Shown here: one piece after another, positions 22,272 through 34,500 of the stretch
How positions within the stretch are numbered: position 1 is the stretch's first letter
Layout: each line of letters starts with the position of its first letter
Origin: Anaeramoeba flamelloides
Lineage: Eukaryota; Metamonada; Anaeramoebidae
DNA length: 64,000 nt
Assembly: GCA_027625915.1 (NCBI GenBank)
Contig: JANTQA010000047.1
Span: forward strand, 5,022,001 to 5,086,000
Direction: 5' to 3'
Made by a program: the position numbers and the translations under genes
The notes under the pieces: generated by a model
Seen by the model: only the letters and a program-made list of their open reading frames with translations
Told to the model about the DNA's origin: nothing
Database searches by the model: none

Positions 22272-23085
22272 ATGTCACAAGAACTGGATCCTTCATCAGA
22301 CAACACCCAAAGCCAAAAGCAATCTGACCAGCGATCAACCACTTCTGTTTTTTCAACAGAAGAAATTGAAGGTATCAAAAGTAGTTTAAATCAAGAAAAT
22401 CGATCATCAATCAAAGAGCTTGAAAACGAACTCAAAGTAATTAAAGAAATCACAAATAACGATCGAAAAGTTTTCCAAGAAGAAATCGAAAATTTACAAA
22501 GTAAAAGACTCTTCTTCTTTCTTCTTTTTCAATCTGGACTTTTGTTTTTATTTATTAGATTATTAATTTTTATTTTTTCCAAAAAAATTTGAACAACAAT
22601 TTAGAAAATAAAAAAAAGAACAAAACTTCCACCCTCTTTCCAATGTTCCTCACAAGTTGTCAATGTTTCCACTTATCTCACAACTTTTTCATTAATTTTT
22701 TTTTTTATTTATTTTTATTATTCCCATAATGCACAAACCCTCAGATCAATTAGAAAGAAGAATTAATGCACTTCAGGACTCAAACGAATTGCGTGAAAAA
22801 ATCTCACAAACAAACAAAGAATTAAAAGAAAATAAGCTAACCTTAAAAGAAGAGCTAGATCAATTAGAAGAAAAAATCGATTTGATTGCACAAGAAAACA
22901 ATAAATTAAAATTAGAAATTTCTAAGGTTTCCAGTACAACTCTAAAAGAATTAGGTCTTGAAAACTCTGAAAATTCTTCAGAGGAAGAAAAGAAAAATCA
23001 TCAAATTAGCAATAAAAGTTCTCAAAAAAAAACAAAAAAGAAAAGAAAGTTCTTGAATTTTAAGAAATCAAAAAAAAAAAAATAA
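22272..23085 (+). CDS. Small two-exon coiled-coil protein
   Basis: Exon 1 is 22272-22500 and exon 2 is 22745-23085, with a 244 bp intron (GTAAAAG..ACCCTCAG). The junction restores one frame, A|AT = Asn, giving EEIENLQ-NQLERRINALQ and a 189-residue product. Residues 1-28 are S/T/Q-rich. Most of the rest is one long heptad-like coiled coil (IKELENELKVIKEI, KEELDQLEEKIDLIAQENN). The end is strongly basic (KKTKKKRKF..KKSKKKK). No catalytic domain and no membrane segment. It is probably a structural or adaptor protein; the basic tail could bind nucleic acid or acidic lipid. The run-on of exon 1 past 22500 into poly-F/L sequence is intron. Confidence 0.75.
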
Positions 23086-23982
23086 ATTCAGCAATTAAAT
23101 TCTTGTTGAATTATTAAATTTCAAATAAATTTGTGAATAATTTCTTTTTTTATTTCCTTGATTGTCTTTAATTTGTATTTTTTTTTTTTTTTTTTTTTCA
23201 AGTTTATTATTTTAATTCTGGTTTTGATTTATTCAAATAATGGTGCTTTTTCTTTATTCTTTAATCCTGATCATCTTCTTTATCAAGGATGAGAAATTAC
23301 TAATAAATTAGCCCCACAAAACAATTTCTGGCTTTATTTCATTTCATTTCAATCGTAACCTTTCTCAATTCAATTTTTTTTTATCATTTTATTACGATTT
23401 TTTTGTTTTTATTAATGGATATTTTTTCCAATATGTCTTAGAACCCAGTGTTCAGGTACTTTATTAAAATTTCAAAAAATGAGAAAAAATACAAAAAAAA
23501 CAGGTTATTTCAAGATAAAAATATCATATTCTTGAAACTCGTAATCTGTCGCTATTGTGAAAAAAAAAAAAAAAAAAATAGTACATTTAAGGGACTAGTC
23601 TCTATTATTTTTTTTTTTGACCAATTTCGAAATAAGGATTCCTATCTAGAAATATGTTTTATCTGAAAATAAACAGGGTAATTTAAATCAAAGTAATTGT
23701 CAAATAATTTTCTCAATCTTTATTAAATTTAGGTAAAAACAATTAATAGAGACTAGCCCCTTAAAAAAAGAGAATTTTTTTTTGGGACGATAAAAAATTT
23801 CTTGACAACCATACAATAAATGATCAAATTCACCAATGTTTTTTGAAATTAATAAACATATATATCAAGATTTAAATTTTGTCTTAATTCTGGTATCTAT
23901 TTTAGATTATCTAAAAACAGTTTAATTTCATCAAGATCGTTAAAGTAGATTTTCTTAAAAAATCAAAAAGTTTATTTTTAAT
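23086..23982. other. Intergenic with a spaced palindrome
   Basis: No gene seen. Arms TTTAAGGGACTAGTCTCTAT (23587-23606) and AATAGAGACTAGCCCCTTAA (23744-23763) face each other across about 135 bases. A stretch near 23890-23970 resembles an arm of the foldback at 30.5-31.2 kb (ATTTCATCAAGATC). Confidence 0.55.
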
Positions 23983-24229
23983 TACGCCCAGTTTCACTTA
24001 CAAGGAACAAAATTTCAACGAAATTCAAGACATAAAAAAATCTCAAATTAAGAAATAAACTTTCTACATAATTTAATACATAGAAAAAACTCAATAAAAG
24101 TATATTTTTTGGAATTTTTTTTTTTAACAAATTATTTTACTAGTATTTGAATCTTGTACTTTAATTTGGATTTTTTTTGTTCTTTAAATTTTGTTGAAAG
24201 TTGGGGAATTAAAAGTGGAACTGACTGTA
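23983..24229. mobile_element. R1 palindromic element, copy d
   Basis: Diverged copy from TACGCCCAGTTTCACTT to AAAAGTGGAACTGACTGTA. At 247 bp it is longer than the 200 bp norm because the inner CTCAAATTAAG region appears extended. Confidence 0.75.
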
Positions 24230-26109
24230 AGAAATCATACTCTATTTTTTTTAATTTATCACTTTTTAACGTTGATTAGTTGAGAAAAAAATATATTAAA
24301 AATATGTTATGGTAAGAGGAAAATAATAATACCATCCCACAGAAAAAAGTGAGAACATTTAATTATATCTACCACATACCTACATTGGACAATTAATAAA
24401 AAAATTATGATAATGATACCCCATTTAATTGATATATTATTTTCAAAAATGATTTTTTTTTTTTTTAAAATAAAATTAATTTTTACAAAAGAACAAATCG
24501 CACAATGGCAAATTATTAACTAATTATTTATTAAAAAAAAATATTTACTTTAAAGGACAAATTATCATTTTTTTAAATTTTTCTTGACATATAAAACATT
24601 TTATCCTTAATACGATAAAAATATTTTAAAAGTTTTTTTGTCTAAACTTGTCCCTGGAAAAATAAATTATTATTATTTTAGTAAATTATTTTTTCATAAA
24701 ATTTGGGAATTTTAATTTTTAATTTTTTTTAAAGAAAATGTTTTTATATCTTATTTTTTAAACAGATTAAGTTGTTTTTATCAAGATTAGAATTAATAAA
24801 TCTAATATTTTAAGTAAAATTTTAAAACATAAGAAAATTTATATATATATCCCACCTGATCAAAAAAAAAGAAAAAGGACTATTTTTATTGTTCAACAAT
24901 AACATTTCTAATATCCAAAATTTAACAAAATATGACAAAAAATTAAAATTAAAAATTACTCAAAAAGTATTAAATGAAAAAAAAGTACTGTAATTTTCAA
25001 ACTTGATGACTTTTTTAAAACTTTTTTGAAGTTTTCTATTTTTCTAAAGTTATTTTTTATTTTTTTTTTTGATAATTAGGAATTAAAACTTTTTTAAAGT
25101 TATATGTTTTAATAAAGTGATTGAAAAACCTTTAAATGCTGTAGTAATGAATTGAATATAAGCACCTTTCTTCAAAAAAAAATTCACTTTATTAAAAAAA
25201 AACTTTCAAAAGTTTTAATTCTTGCAATTCATAAATAACAGTTTGTACTTTTTTAATATAACTTTAGCAATTCTCAAATAAAAAATTTTAAATGGGGAAG
25301 AATTGGCCGATTGGTTTTAATTGAAAAAATGTGTATTAAAAATGAAAATTATTCACAAAACTCTTAACTTATTTTACACAGGTCAAAGAAGATATCTGAA
25401 ACCAAAATTATTCAAAGTCTGATAATATTGGTTGTATACAATGCTGTGGGGAAATTCACATAAATTAAAAGAGTAAAGCCTCAAAAAAAAATAAAAAAAA
25501 TTCACTTGTATTAATTTTTACATTTAAATCTTAAATTTGGTAAATTGTGAATGGCTTAAATTTAGGTTCTATTTGATCATTTGAATTCGATACTAATTTA
25601 AATAATCAATATATTTTTTAGACTTGGTTTTTGTTTTAAAATGAACAAAAAAAGTTATTTAAAGTATTTGAAGACCAGAAGATTTATTACCTTATTATAA
25701 TTAAAACCAATTTGAAAAATTTTTTTCAAGAATAAAATATCAATTTTTTTTCATAATTAACAGAAAATCATAATCATAATAATAAATTGATAAAAATTCA
25801 CATCAAAATTGTAATTTTCCAATTTTTAAAGAATATAATTTTATCAGAATTTTTTATAAAAGTTTTCATCATAAATGTCAAAATAAGTAAATAGTGTTGA
25901 ATATTGAAACTATTAGGAACAATAGATTTATGTGGAAGGATAAATAATATTTCAAAATTGTTAGTTATAATAATATTACGATAAAGTATTTATAAAATAA
26001 AGTATCCATATTGTCTTGAGCTACCGCCCAGTATGTATGTTTTTTTTTTATTTTTAATTTAACAAAATAAAAGAACATTAAAGAAATTAAGCTTTCATTT
26101 TTAAAATAA
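24230..26109. other. Intergenic, no gene seen
   Basis: AT-rich, with an imperfect inverted repeat around 25020-25220 (AACTTTTTTGAAGTTTT / AAACTTTCAAAAGTTTT). No supported coding region. Confidence 0.5.
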
Positions 26110-26625
26110 AAAAAAACCTAACATTAATTTTCCAGAATTTGAAATAATTAAATAAAATCTAAGATTTTTCTCTATTCTCTTGAGCTTTGGTAAATTTTGT
26201 TATTGGGGGTTCTTAGAAATTTCTGTTTTATTTTGAAAATATATTGACTTTCGTTAGGTTTTTTTGAGTTTTCTATTTATTTAGAAAATCAATAGATTTT
26301 CGAAATAAAATAGAAAACCTCAAAAAAACCTAGAACACTTCAGGAATAAACAGAAAAAGCAAAAAAAAAAAAAACCAACTTATATTTTCACAGGATTAAA
26401 AAAATAAAATTGAATAAATAATTTACTCGATATTTTTAATTCAATAAAAGTGTTTTTTATTTTTATTTTTATTTTTATTTTTTTTTTTTTGAGTTTGGGA
26501 AATAATTAGAAAATTTATTAAAATTTCTTTTTATTTCTTAAACCCGAAAATACTAGCCTAAGTTTTCTAGAAGTCTCAAAAAATTAGTAAAATCTATAAT
26601 TTTAATCTGATCTTCTCAATACTGT
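26110..26625. mobile_element. R2 compound foldback element, copy c
   Basis: The left module, TTTTCCAGAATTTGAAATAA ... CTCTATTCTCTTGAG, is worn. The core keeps TTTCGTTAGGTTTTTTTGAG and AAATCAATAGATTTTCGAAA followed by AAACCTCAAAAAAACCTAGA. The right end is badly diverged. Confidence 0.65.
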
Positions 26626-26824
26626 AAAAGGTAATGTTAGATAGAAGAATTTTTAGTAATCAAATCAAAATGAAAAAAAAAAAAAACGAAAAAAAAATCT
26701 CATAATTTAAAAACTCTATTTAATCATCCATTATTATAGTATCTCAGGTTATAGGAACTAACTAAAACAGATTTCCAAAAAATTAATACTTATATTTTTT
26801 TTTTAAAAAAAATCTTTTTCTAAT

Positions 26825-27021
26825 TACAGCCAATACCGCTTTTAAGACATAAATTTTTAACCAGGTTCATATTATAAAAATTTTTTTCGAATTAAGACAT
26901 AAAATTTAAATTCTCCAAAATAAGTCCGGTAAAAAAAAAATATGAAAAATATGTTGTAATAAAAAGTTTTTATGTCTGAAATTTCAATCAAAGTTTGTTC
27001 CTCAAAAGTTATACTGACTAT
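26825..27021. mobile_element. R1 palindromic element, copy e (diverged)
   Basis: About 197 bp from TACAGCCAATACCGCTTTTA to TCAAAAGTTATACTGACTAT. It has the R1 layout but is the most changed copy in the window. Confidence 0.7.
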
Positions 27022-28571
27022 GGATTTTTCATTAAGATTTACAATTAAAATTGGAAATTCCAAAATTGATCTTTTTCACAATAGGTCTATCACTTGGTAA
27101 GAAAATATTTTGGCTCGGATATTCATAAAATTAATCCTGAAAAAATATTAAAAATTATTTAATAAAGTCATAATTAAGAACTATGAAATTCCTTAAAAAG
27201 TGATTTTTTACTCATTTTTGCAACTACTGTTATTTTTCAATTATTAAATGAAAATTTTGATTTCAATTTCCAAAATCTATATCAATTATTACTGCTACAA
27301 TCAAATCAACAGTAATAATTGTATATTAGAGTTAACTCAGGAAGTTTAATTTGTTATCTAAAAATATCATTTCTAAACGATTTTGTCAAGATCTTTGCGT
27401 ATTACTTCAACTTATAAACTAATACAATATTTTGGAATGTGAACTTAAAATTTTCATTTTTTAATTGGAAAATAATTGTATTTAAAATTGATAATACTTA
27501 TAAATTCGAATAAATATCGGAAAATTTTTACTACATTTCGCATTTTACATATTTTTACATATTTTTTTTACTCAAGCTTTGAATAAAGTATTTTATTGGT
27601 TTAATTTTTCGAAAGTTTGTAAAATTGGTTTGGTAAGAGAAGGTTCTTTCATTTGTGTTGTTTTAAAAGTTGAGGTTATAAATTTTAAAAATGGAAAATG
27701 AATAAAAAATTTTATTTAATTTATTTGAATTTATCAGTAAACTTAAACTTTTTAAGACGATCTACAAAGAAAAGCTTGACAAAATTGAAATAAAGAAAAT
27801 ATCAAACAAGATGAAGTGGTTAGTGAAAGATTTCAATTTTTATTTATTTTTAATTAGTTTCAAAAAATAAATGATATTTGTGTTCATTTTTACTTTTGTT
27901 GTCAATAATTTTTTTGAGAGATTTGAAAAAATAATTCTACTTTTTTTTAATAGTATTAATTTTTTTTTACACAACAGTGAAAGATTACAAGTTTCAAGTA
28001 TTTACTATTTTTACCATGAAGTATCTTTTGTTGAACCAATTTTTTCTGAATTTCTGATCAAGTAACAAACTTACAAGTACTAAAACATCAATTCAAAAAA
28101 AAATAATACTTATTGTACATTCCCCTTTTTTTGTACAATAATTGAGTTTATTAATATTACAAAAGAACTAAAGGTCAACCAAAAGTTAGTAACATCTCAT
28201 TCATTACGACTTTAAACATTTAAAGATATTTACAAAAGAACAAAAAATAACAACCAAAAAAACCAACAATTTTTTGTAAAAATAATTTGTATTAATTTGT
28301 GGATAAAAGATTGTTTCAATTTCTCCTTATCTCTTCAAAAATGAGAGTTTTTGTAGTCTATCTGAAGAATTTGTTTAATCTGTTCAGCCTCAAAACACCA
28401 CAACATTTTACTTTGGTTGAGAGAATTTTATTCTTAAAACTCAAAATGACTTTGTCTAAAACAGCCACCTGACAATTTTTAAAACAAATTTAGATTTTAG
28501 TTTAGTATGGACAAATAAAAAATTTTACAAAAATATTTTTCATTTTTTAGTAACTTCTTAACGAAAAAAAA
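27022..28571. other. Intergenic, upstream of the EH-domain gene
   Basis: No gene supported. A clean 12-base inverted repeat, CAATTATTACTG / CAGTAATAATTG (27283-27294 and 27310-27321), forms a tight hairpin. Confidence 0.5.
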
Positions 28572-31500
28572 ATGAGTAATTGGGAAACATTTAGTGGTGG
28601 TCTGAACTCATTTAGTACAACACAAACAACTGTAACTTCTCAAGACTTTTCTGAAGCATTTGATGATTTTTCAGGTGCTAGTAATCAGCAATTCCAAATG
28701 CAATACCCAACAAATGTAATGTATCAAAACAATAATATGATGGGAAGAGGTATGGGAAGAGGTATGGGCATGAACAGAGGAAGAGGAATGGGAAGAGGAA
28801 TGGGAAGAGGAATGGGAAGAGGAATGGGAAGAGGAATGGGAAGAGGTATGGGAAGAGGAATGGGAAGAGGTATGGGAAGAGGAATGGGAATGAATAGAGG
28901 AAGAGGAAGAGGAAGAGGAAGAGGAAGAGGTATGGGAATGAACAGAGGAAGAGGAATGAGCCGAGGAAGAGGAAGAGGCATGGTAATGAATAGAGGAAGA
29001 GGAAGAGGAAGAGGAAGAGGAAGAGGTGTGGGGATGAACATGGGTGGTGGAATTGACATACCCCTAAAGGGTGATTTGCTCACAAATTCAAAAAAAGAGT
29101 CAACATACAAACAACCAGCTTTCTCAGATCTTGAAAAGCGAACTTTTAATACAATTTTTACAGACATTGAGAAAAAATCAAACCAAACCATTTCTTCAGA
29201 TGAGCTATTTAATTTTTTACAAAAAACCAAACTTTCCAAATCTGTTTTAGCAAAAGTAAACCATTAACTTTTTCTTTTTTTTTTTTTTTTTAATTGATTT
29301 TTTCGAATCTCTGAATTGTTTTTCTAATAAAACTCTTTTTGAATCAATTTGAAAATTTAAATAGATTTGGGAGCTTTCAAAGATTTCAACAAAAAATTTT
29401 TTACAACAAAACGAATTTTATGTTGTTTTAAGGATGATTGCGCTTGTTCAAAATAAAAGAAAATTGGATCCTTTGGTATTCAACAAAAAAGCAAGAATAA
29501 CAGGTAAGCTCATTTTTTGATGAAACGATTCACTCTTCTATTAATTTTTTTCTTACTTTTTTATCCAGAAACATCCTTTATTAATTTCCAAAAAACAAAA
29601 AAAAAAAAATCTTATTTTTTATTTTTTATTATCATTTCTTTTTAAAATCAATTAATCAAACGTATTAACAACTCAAATTTAAAAATATAGAAAAATCATT
29701 ATTACCAAACTTAAATTCAACAACAAATTTAGAAAAATCAAAAACGACAAATAACGAACAAAAATTTGCTGCACCAAAAAATCTCGATCTTGCCAAAAAC
29801 TTCAATTCAAATACAAACCCAAAAATTATTCCAAAAATCACTAAAGAAGAAAATAGTAATTATTTAAAATTGTACTCTCAATTTGATCTTCAAAACAAAG
29901 GATTTTTAATAGGTGAATATTAACTTTTTTTTTTATATTTAATTTTTATTTTTTTTTCTTTTTGCCTTTTTAATTTATATTAGATACTGAAACTTGAAAT
30001 TTGAAATCGAAAAATGGTAACATTAAGTGTACTAAACAAATTAGAACCAATTAATATTTGATCTTGATTCGCTTGCATCCATTGAAAAAGAATTTTTTTA
30101 TTTTTGGATTGATGCTGTTTTTCATTCCTTCCAAGATTGACACATTTTGGAAAAAATTATTTTTTCCACAATTTATGAAATATTACCACTCTCTCAACTA
30201 CCCAACAACTACATACCTTCTAATAAACCCATTGGTAAATCAGAACAATTATAAAAAGTTCAAATACTGGTATTTGGAATTTAAATGGGATAAAATTTAA
30301 TCTGCTTATTATTTTTTCAAATTCATGCGATCCTTTTCATTTAGGATCCTTAGTTCAACCTAATATATAACCTCTATAAATAAAAAAAAAGGACCAAACA
30401 AATAAATAGAGATCACAAATTACAATCTATTCCTTTGAAAACTCTATTTGTAAAAGAAATAATGAAAAAATGACAAAATGAAAAAATGGAAAATTGAGGT
30501 AAAAATTTTTAACCATTTATTCTGAAAATACGTACAAAAAATGATAAAAATCACCAGTATTTTAAAAGTTAATAAGAATCCAAATGGGAATTAAAACCTT
30601 TGAAGAAGTATAGTATCTAACTTAGATTTTCTTGATTTCAATTTCATCAAGATCCTTGAATAGAATGTCTTAAAAATCAAATTATTTATTTTTGATTGTA
30701 AAAATGAGTAAAAAGTACCTTTTTTTCAACAATTTCTCAAAGTAAATTACAACTTCCAGATATAATCCTTAGTATTTCATTTGAATTATTTCGTGGGTAC
30801 TTGAGAAAAACTCTCCTCTTACTAAGATAAACCAATTGTGAAAATGATCAATTTCGGAATTTTTCAATTTTTAATTGTAAATCATACTAGAACCTTTCTT
30901 TTTTTAAAAAAATAGACTTGGATATCAAGATTAAGGATTAAGGGCCCAAAAAAATAGATATAAAAATCAAATTACTAAACCTAAAAATACTTATTTTTAA
31001 AAGAACGTTTAAAGTGACAAAGATAAAAAATAGAGATAATTCTTCATTTTCAGGTTCTATAAAGATTTTGTATTGAAATAAAGTATTTAATTTTTTAAGA
31101 CAATTTTCTTGAATGATCTTGATCAAATTGAAATTCCAAAAATCTAAGTTAGATGACATGCCTCTTAAAAAGTTTGAATCCACATTAGGATTCTTATTAA
31201 CTTTTAAAAATTCTGGTGATTTTGATCATTTTTACTCATGTTAACAATTACATTTAGAAAATTTCAAAAAAAAAAATCAGTGTCTCACTTTTTTTTATAT
31301 AACATTTTGTTTTCACAACAGAAAAATATAAAAAAAAAAATTCTCGACTTTTTTGAAATGTCACAATTTTTTTTCACGACACTTGCCCTCAAAAACATTT
31401 TTTCAAAAATTTCAATCCAATAATGATTTTTTAAAAAAAAAAATTAAAAATAATAATTCCGAAAATTTTTAATCTATCAAGAACTAATCAAAAGATAATA

Positions 31501-34500
31501 AAGATAATTTTTATCATGTTGAAGGGTAAATTCAAAAATAATTCACAATTACTAACTTGGTGAGTTCTGTTCAAACTTGAAAAAAATAAATTAAATTTTT
31601 TCACGAGTAAACTGAACTTTAAAAAACACCAAGAACAAACATTAGAAAGGCACGAATTATATTGTTTAAATTAAGGTTTATTCTTCCCAAACTTTGAAAT
31701 TTCAAAAAAATATTACTTTTTTTTTTTATTGTTATTAAAGAGAGGTGATTTAATGAAATTACCTTATGTTTGCAATTAGGTTTTTTTTTAATTTGTGAAA
31801 TATCAAGAAATTTTTTGAAAACACAAGTTTATTTCAAAAATTAAAAAAAAACCTAGACGTTCTACGGCACTTGACGGCACTTTTGTTAGTTTTTTTTTAA
31901 TTTTTGAAATAAACAGAAAATTTTTAAAATTTTCTTTATATTTCTGAAATTAAAAAAAAATCGTTGTTAGGTTTTCCATAATTTAAAAAAATTGAGTTAA
32001 ATTCTAGAGATTTTACTCTATTCTTTTGAATTCTGGTAAAGCTTATGACTTTGGGTTCTTGGAATTTTCTATTTTATTTCGAAAATCTATTGATTTTCGT
32101 TAGGTTTTTTTGAGTTTTCTATTTATTTGTGAAGTGTTCTAGGTTTTTTTGAGGTTTTCTATTTTATTTCTGAAGTGTTCTAGGTTTTTTTGAGGTTTTT
32201 TGAGGTTTTTTATTTTATTTCTGAAGTGTTCTAGGTTTTTTTGAGTTTTTTTATTTTATTTTGAAAATCTATTGATTTTCTAAATAAATAGAAAACTCAA
32301 AAAAACCTAACGAAAATCAATAGATTTTCGAAATAAAATAGAAAACCTCAAAAAAACCTAGAACACTTCAGGAATAAACAGAAAACTCAAGAAAAGCTAA
32401 TGGCTGTTTTCCAGAATTCAAAAGAATAGAGTAAAATTTCTAGAATTTAACTCAATTTTTTTAAATTCTGGAAATGTTAACTGCAAATAAAGGTTTATAA
32501 AAACTTTTTCTCAATAAATTCATTTTCAAATCCAAGATATTTTTCTCTTTTTTCCCTTCCTCTCTACTTTTCCAATAATATTAATAATAATAATAATAAA
32601 TCAAACCTTTCTTTCCAAATACTTTCCATTTTTAATAGCTACAACTCAATTTAGAAAATATCTTGAATCAACAGGAATTAACAATCAAATACTTTTTCTG
32701 ATTTGGAAGCTTTGCTCGATTGAGAATGAGTCAAAAATCCCCAAAAAAAATTTTCCCGCTGTTGTTCATTTGATTGAAAATGTAAAAAAAGGAAAAGCAA
32801 TCGATAAAGCATTTAACATTGCGGATATAATATTTGCAGGTGGTAATAATAATTTAAATATGTTAAAAACGAACAATTCTAATGATAATTTTGGAAATTT
32901 ATTAACTACAAATAAAACACAGCCCCCACTCACTAATCAGATGGGTTTATTAGCACCATTGAAAATTTCTGATGTTCAAACAAAAAAAAAAAATGATGAA
33001 AAGAATAATAATCCAAAAGAAGAAAATGTTCAAATAAGTCAAGGTGGTAAATATGATATATTTAGACAATTGGAACAAAATAAAAGTAATAAAAATGAAG
33101 ATGTGAATATGAATGAAAATGAAAATTTAAATCTAAAAGAAAATATTTTTGATAAAAATGATAATTTAAATAATTCTCAAACTTCAAATTTTCCTTTAGT
33201 TCCAAATAATCCAAATAATAATTTTTCCAATGATTTTCCAAAACAAAATAATCAACAAAATTTAAATAATAACACAATGCCATTTCCAAATAACAATAAT
33301 CAAAACAATAATTTTAATAACAATAATAATATTAATAATGATCTTCAATTGCCAAAAAGCACAAATTTTAATCCACCAATAAATCAATTCCAAACCAATC
33401 AACAAAACTTTAACAACAAAGACCAACAAATTAGCAACTTACCATTAAATTCTTCGCCATTATTACAACAACCAAAATTAAACCAAGAAGAAACCAAACA
33501 GCCAATACAACAGCCACTAAAACAACCAATACAACATCCAATACAACAGCCAATACAACAGCCAATACAACAGCCAATACAACAGCCAATACAACAGCCA
33601 ATGCAACAGCCAATGCAACAGCCAATGCAAAAACCAATTCAACAACCAAAACCAAAACCAAAGCCAAAACTCTTGAGTGAAAAAGAACTACGAGAAATGA
33701 CAAATACGATAAATTCTTTAAAAAATAAAATGAGTTATTGCTTAAATGAAATTGATAAATTAGAATTAAATATTGAACAAGAAAGAAGAACCGAAAAAGA
33801 AACTTTACAAAACATTAATTCTTTAAAACAAAAAATTCAAGAAAATTCAATCGATAAAGAAAGAATGAAAAATAATTCAAATTTTTTAACGAAAAAAGTT
33901 GAGGATTTATTTTCACAAAAACTTGAGTATAATTTTATTATTAAAGAAAAAAGAAAATTAACTGAAGAAAAAGAAAATGATCTTTGTATGGTTGAAAAAA
34001 TAGTTTTAGATTTAGAAAGAACTGTTACAAAACAAAAAAAAATCTTAAATAAATATTCCAAAAATAAACAGATTCAAAAAAATCAATATTACCAATTAAT
34101 AAAACCAATAAATTATTCTGATATTATCTCACCATTTTCAGAATTAATTTCTAATAACAGTAATAATAAAAGTAGTATCAGTAACAGCAATAGCAGTAGT
34201 AGTCGCAACAGCAGCAGCAGCAGCAACAGCAGCAGAGGCAATGGCAATCATTTATTAGATAATCAATTTAATTTATCAACAAATGAAAATCTTTTTTTAA
34301 ACAAAACCCCAAATTTATCAAATCTTTCGAATTATAGTTCAAAAAGAAGTTCTGGAAATCGAACACCCATAAAAAATCCTAATAATTTGGAATTTTTTAA
34401 TCAATCTAACAACAATGGTGAAACTAAAACAATGAACAAACAGATAAACAATTTCGATAATTTTGATAATTTTAATAAAACAGAAAATACCAAAAAACAA

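Larger units (their letters stand above)
29913..32638 (+). other. Intron 3 of the EH gene, 2.7 kb, filled with repeats
   Basis: Donor ATAG|GTGAATATT and acceptor TTTTTAATAG|CTACAACT. It is over ten times longer than the gene's other introns and carries one foldback (30536-31240) and one R2 element (31775-32475). Without them it would be about 1.3 kb. No supported gene inside. Confidence 0.75.

Noticed and set aside
22501-22592. Extension of the coiled-coil protein with a poly-F/L 'membrane' tail
   Set aside because: A GTAAAAG donor at 22501 and an in-phase acceptor at 22744 restore the coiled coil; the tail is intron.
28724-29239. 171-residue P/L/I repeat frame on the - strand
   Set aside because: Antisense of the GRGM array in exon 1 of the EH gene, which is backed by EH domains continuing across introns.
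29913-30300. Continuation of the EH protein directly past 29912, and an 80-residue frame at 30058-30300
   Set aside because: The frame meets a stop soon after ATAG|GTGAATATT, while the second half of EH domain 2 is found intact at 32639 in the right phase. The 80-residue frame has no similarity I can see.
33431-33703. 90-residue V/A/L frame on the - strand resembling a membrane protein
   Set aside because: Antisense of the PIQQP array; the hydrophobic look comes from the repeat codons.
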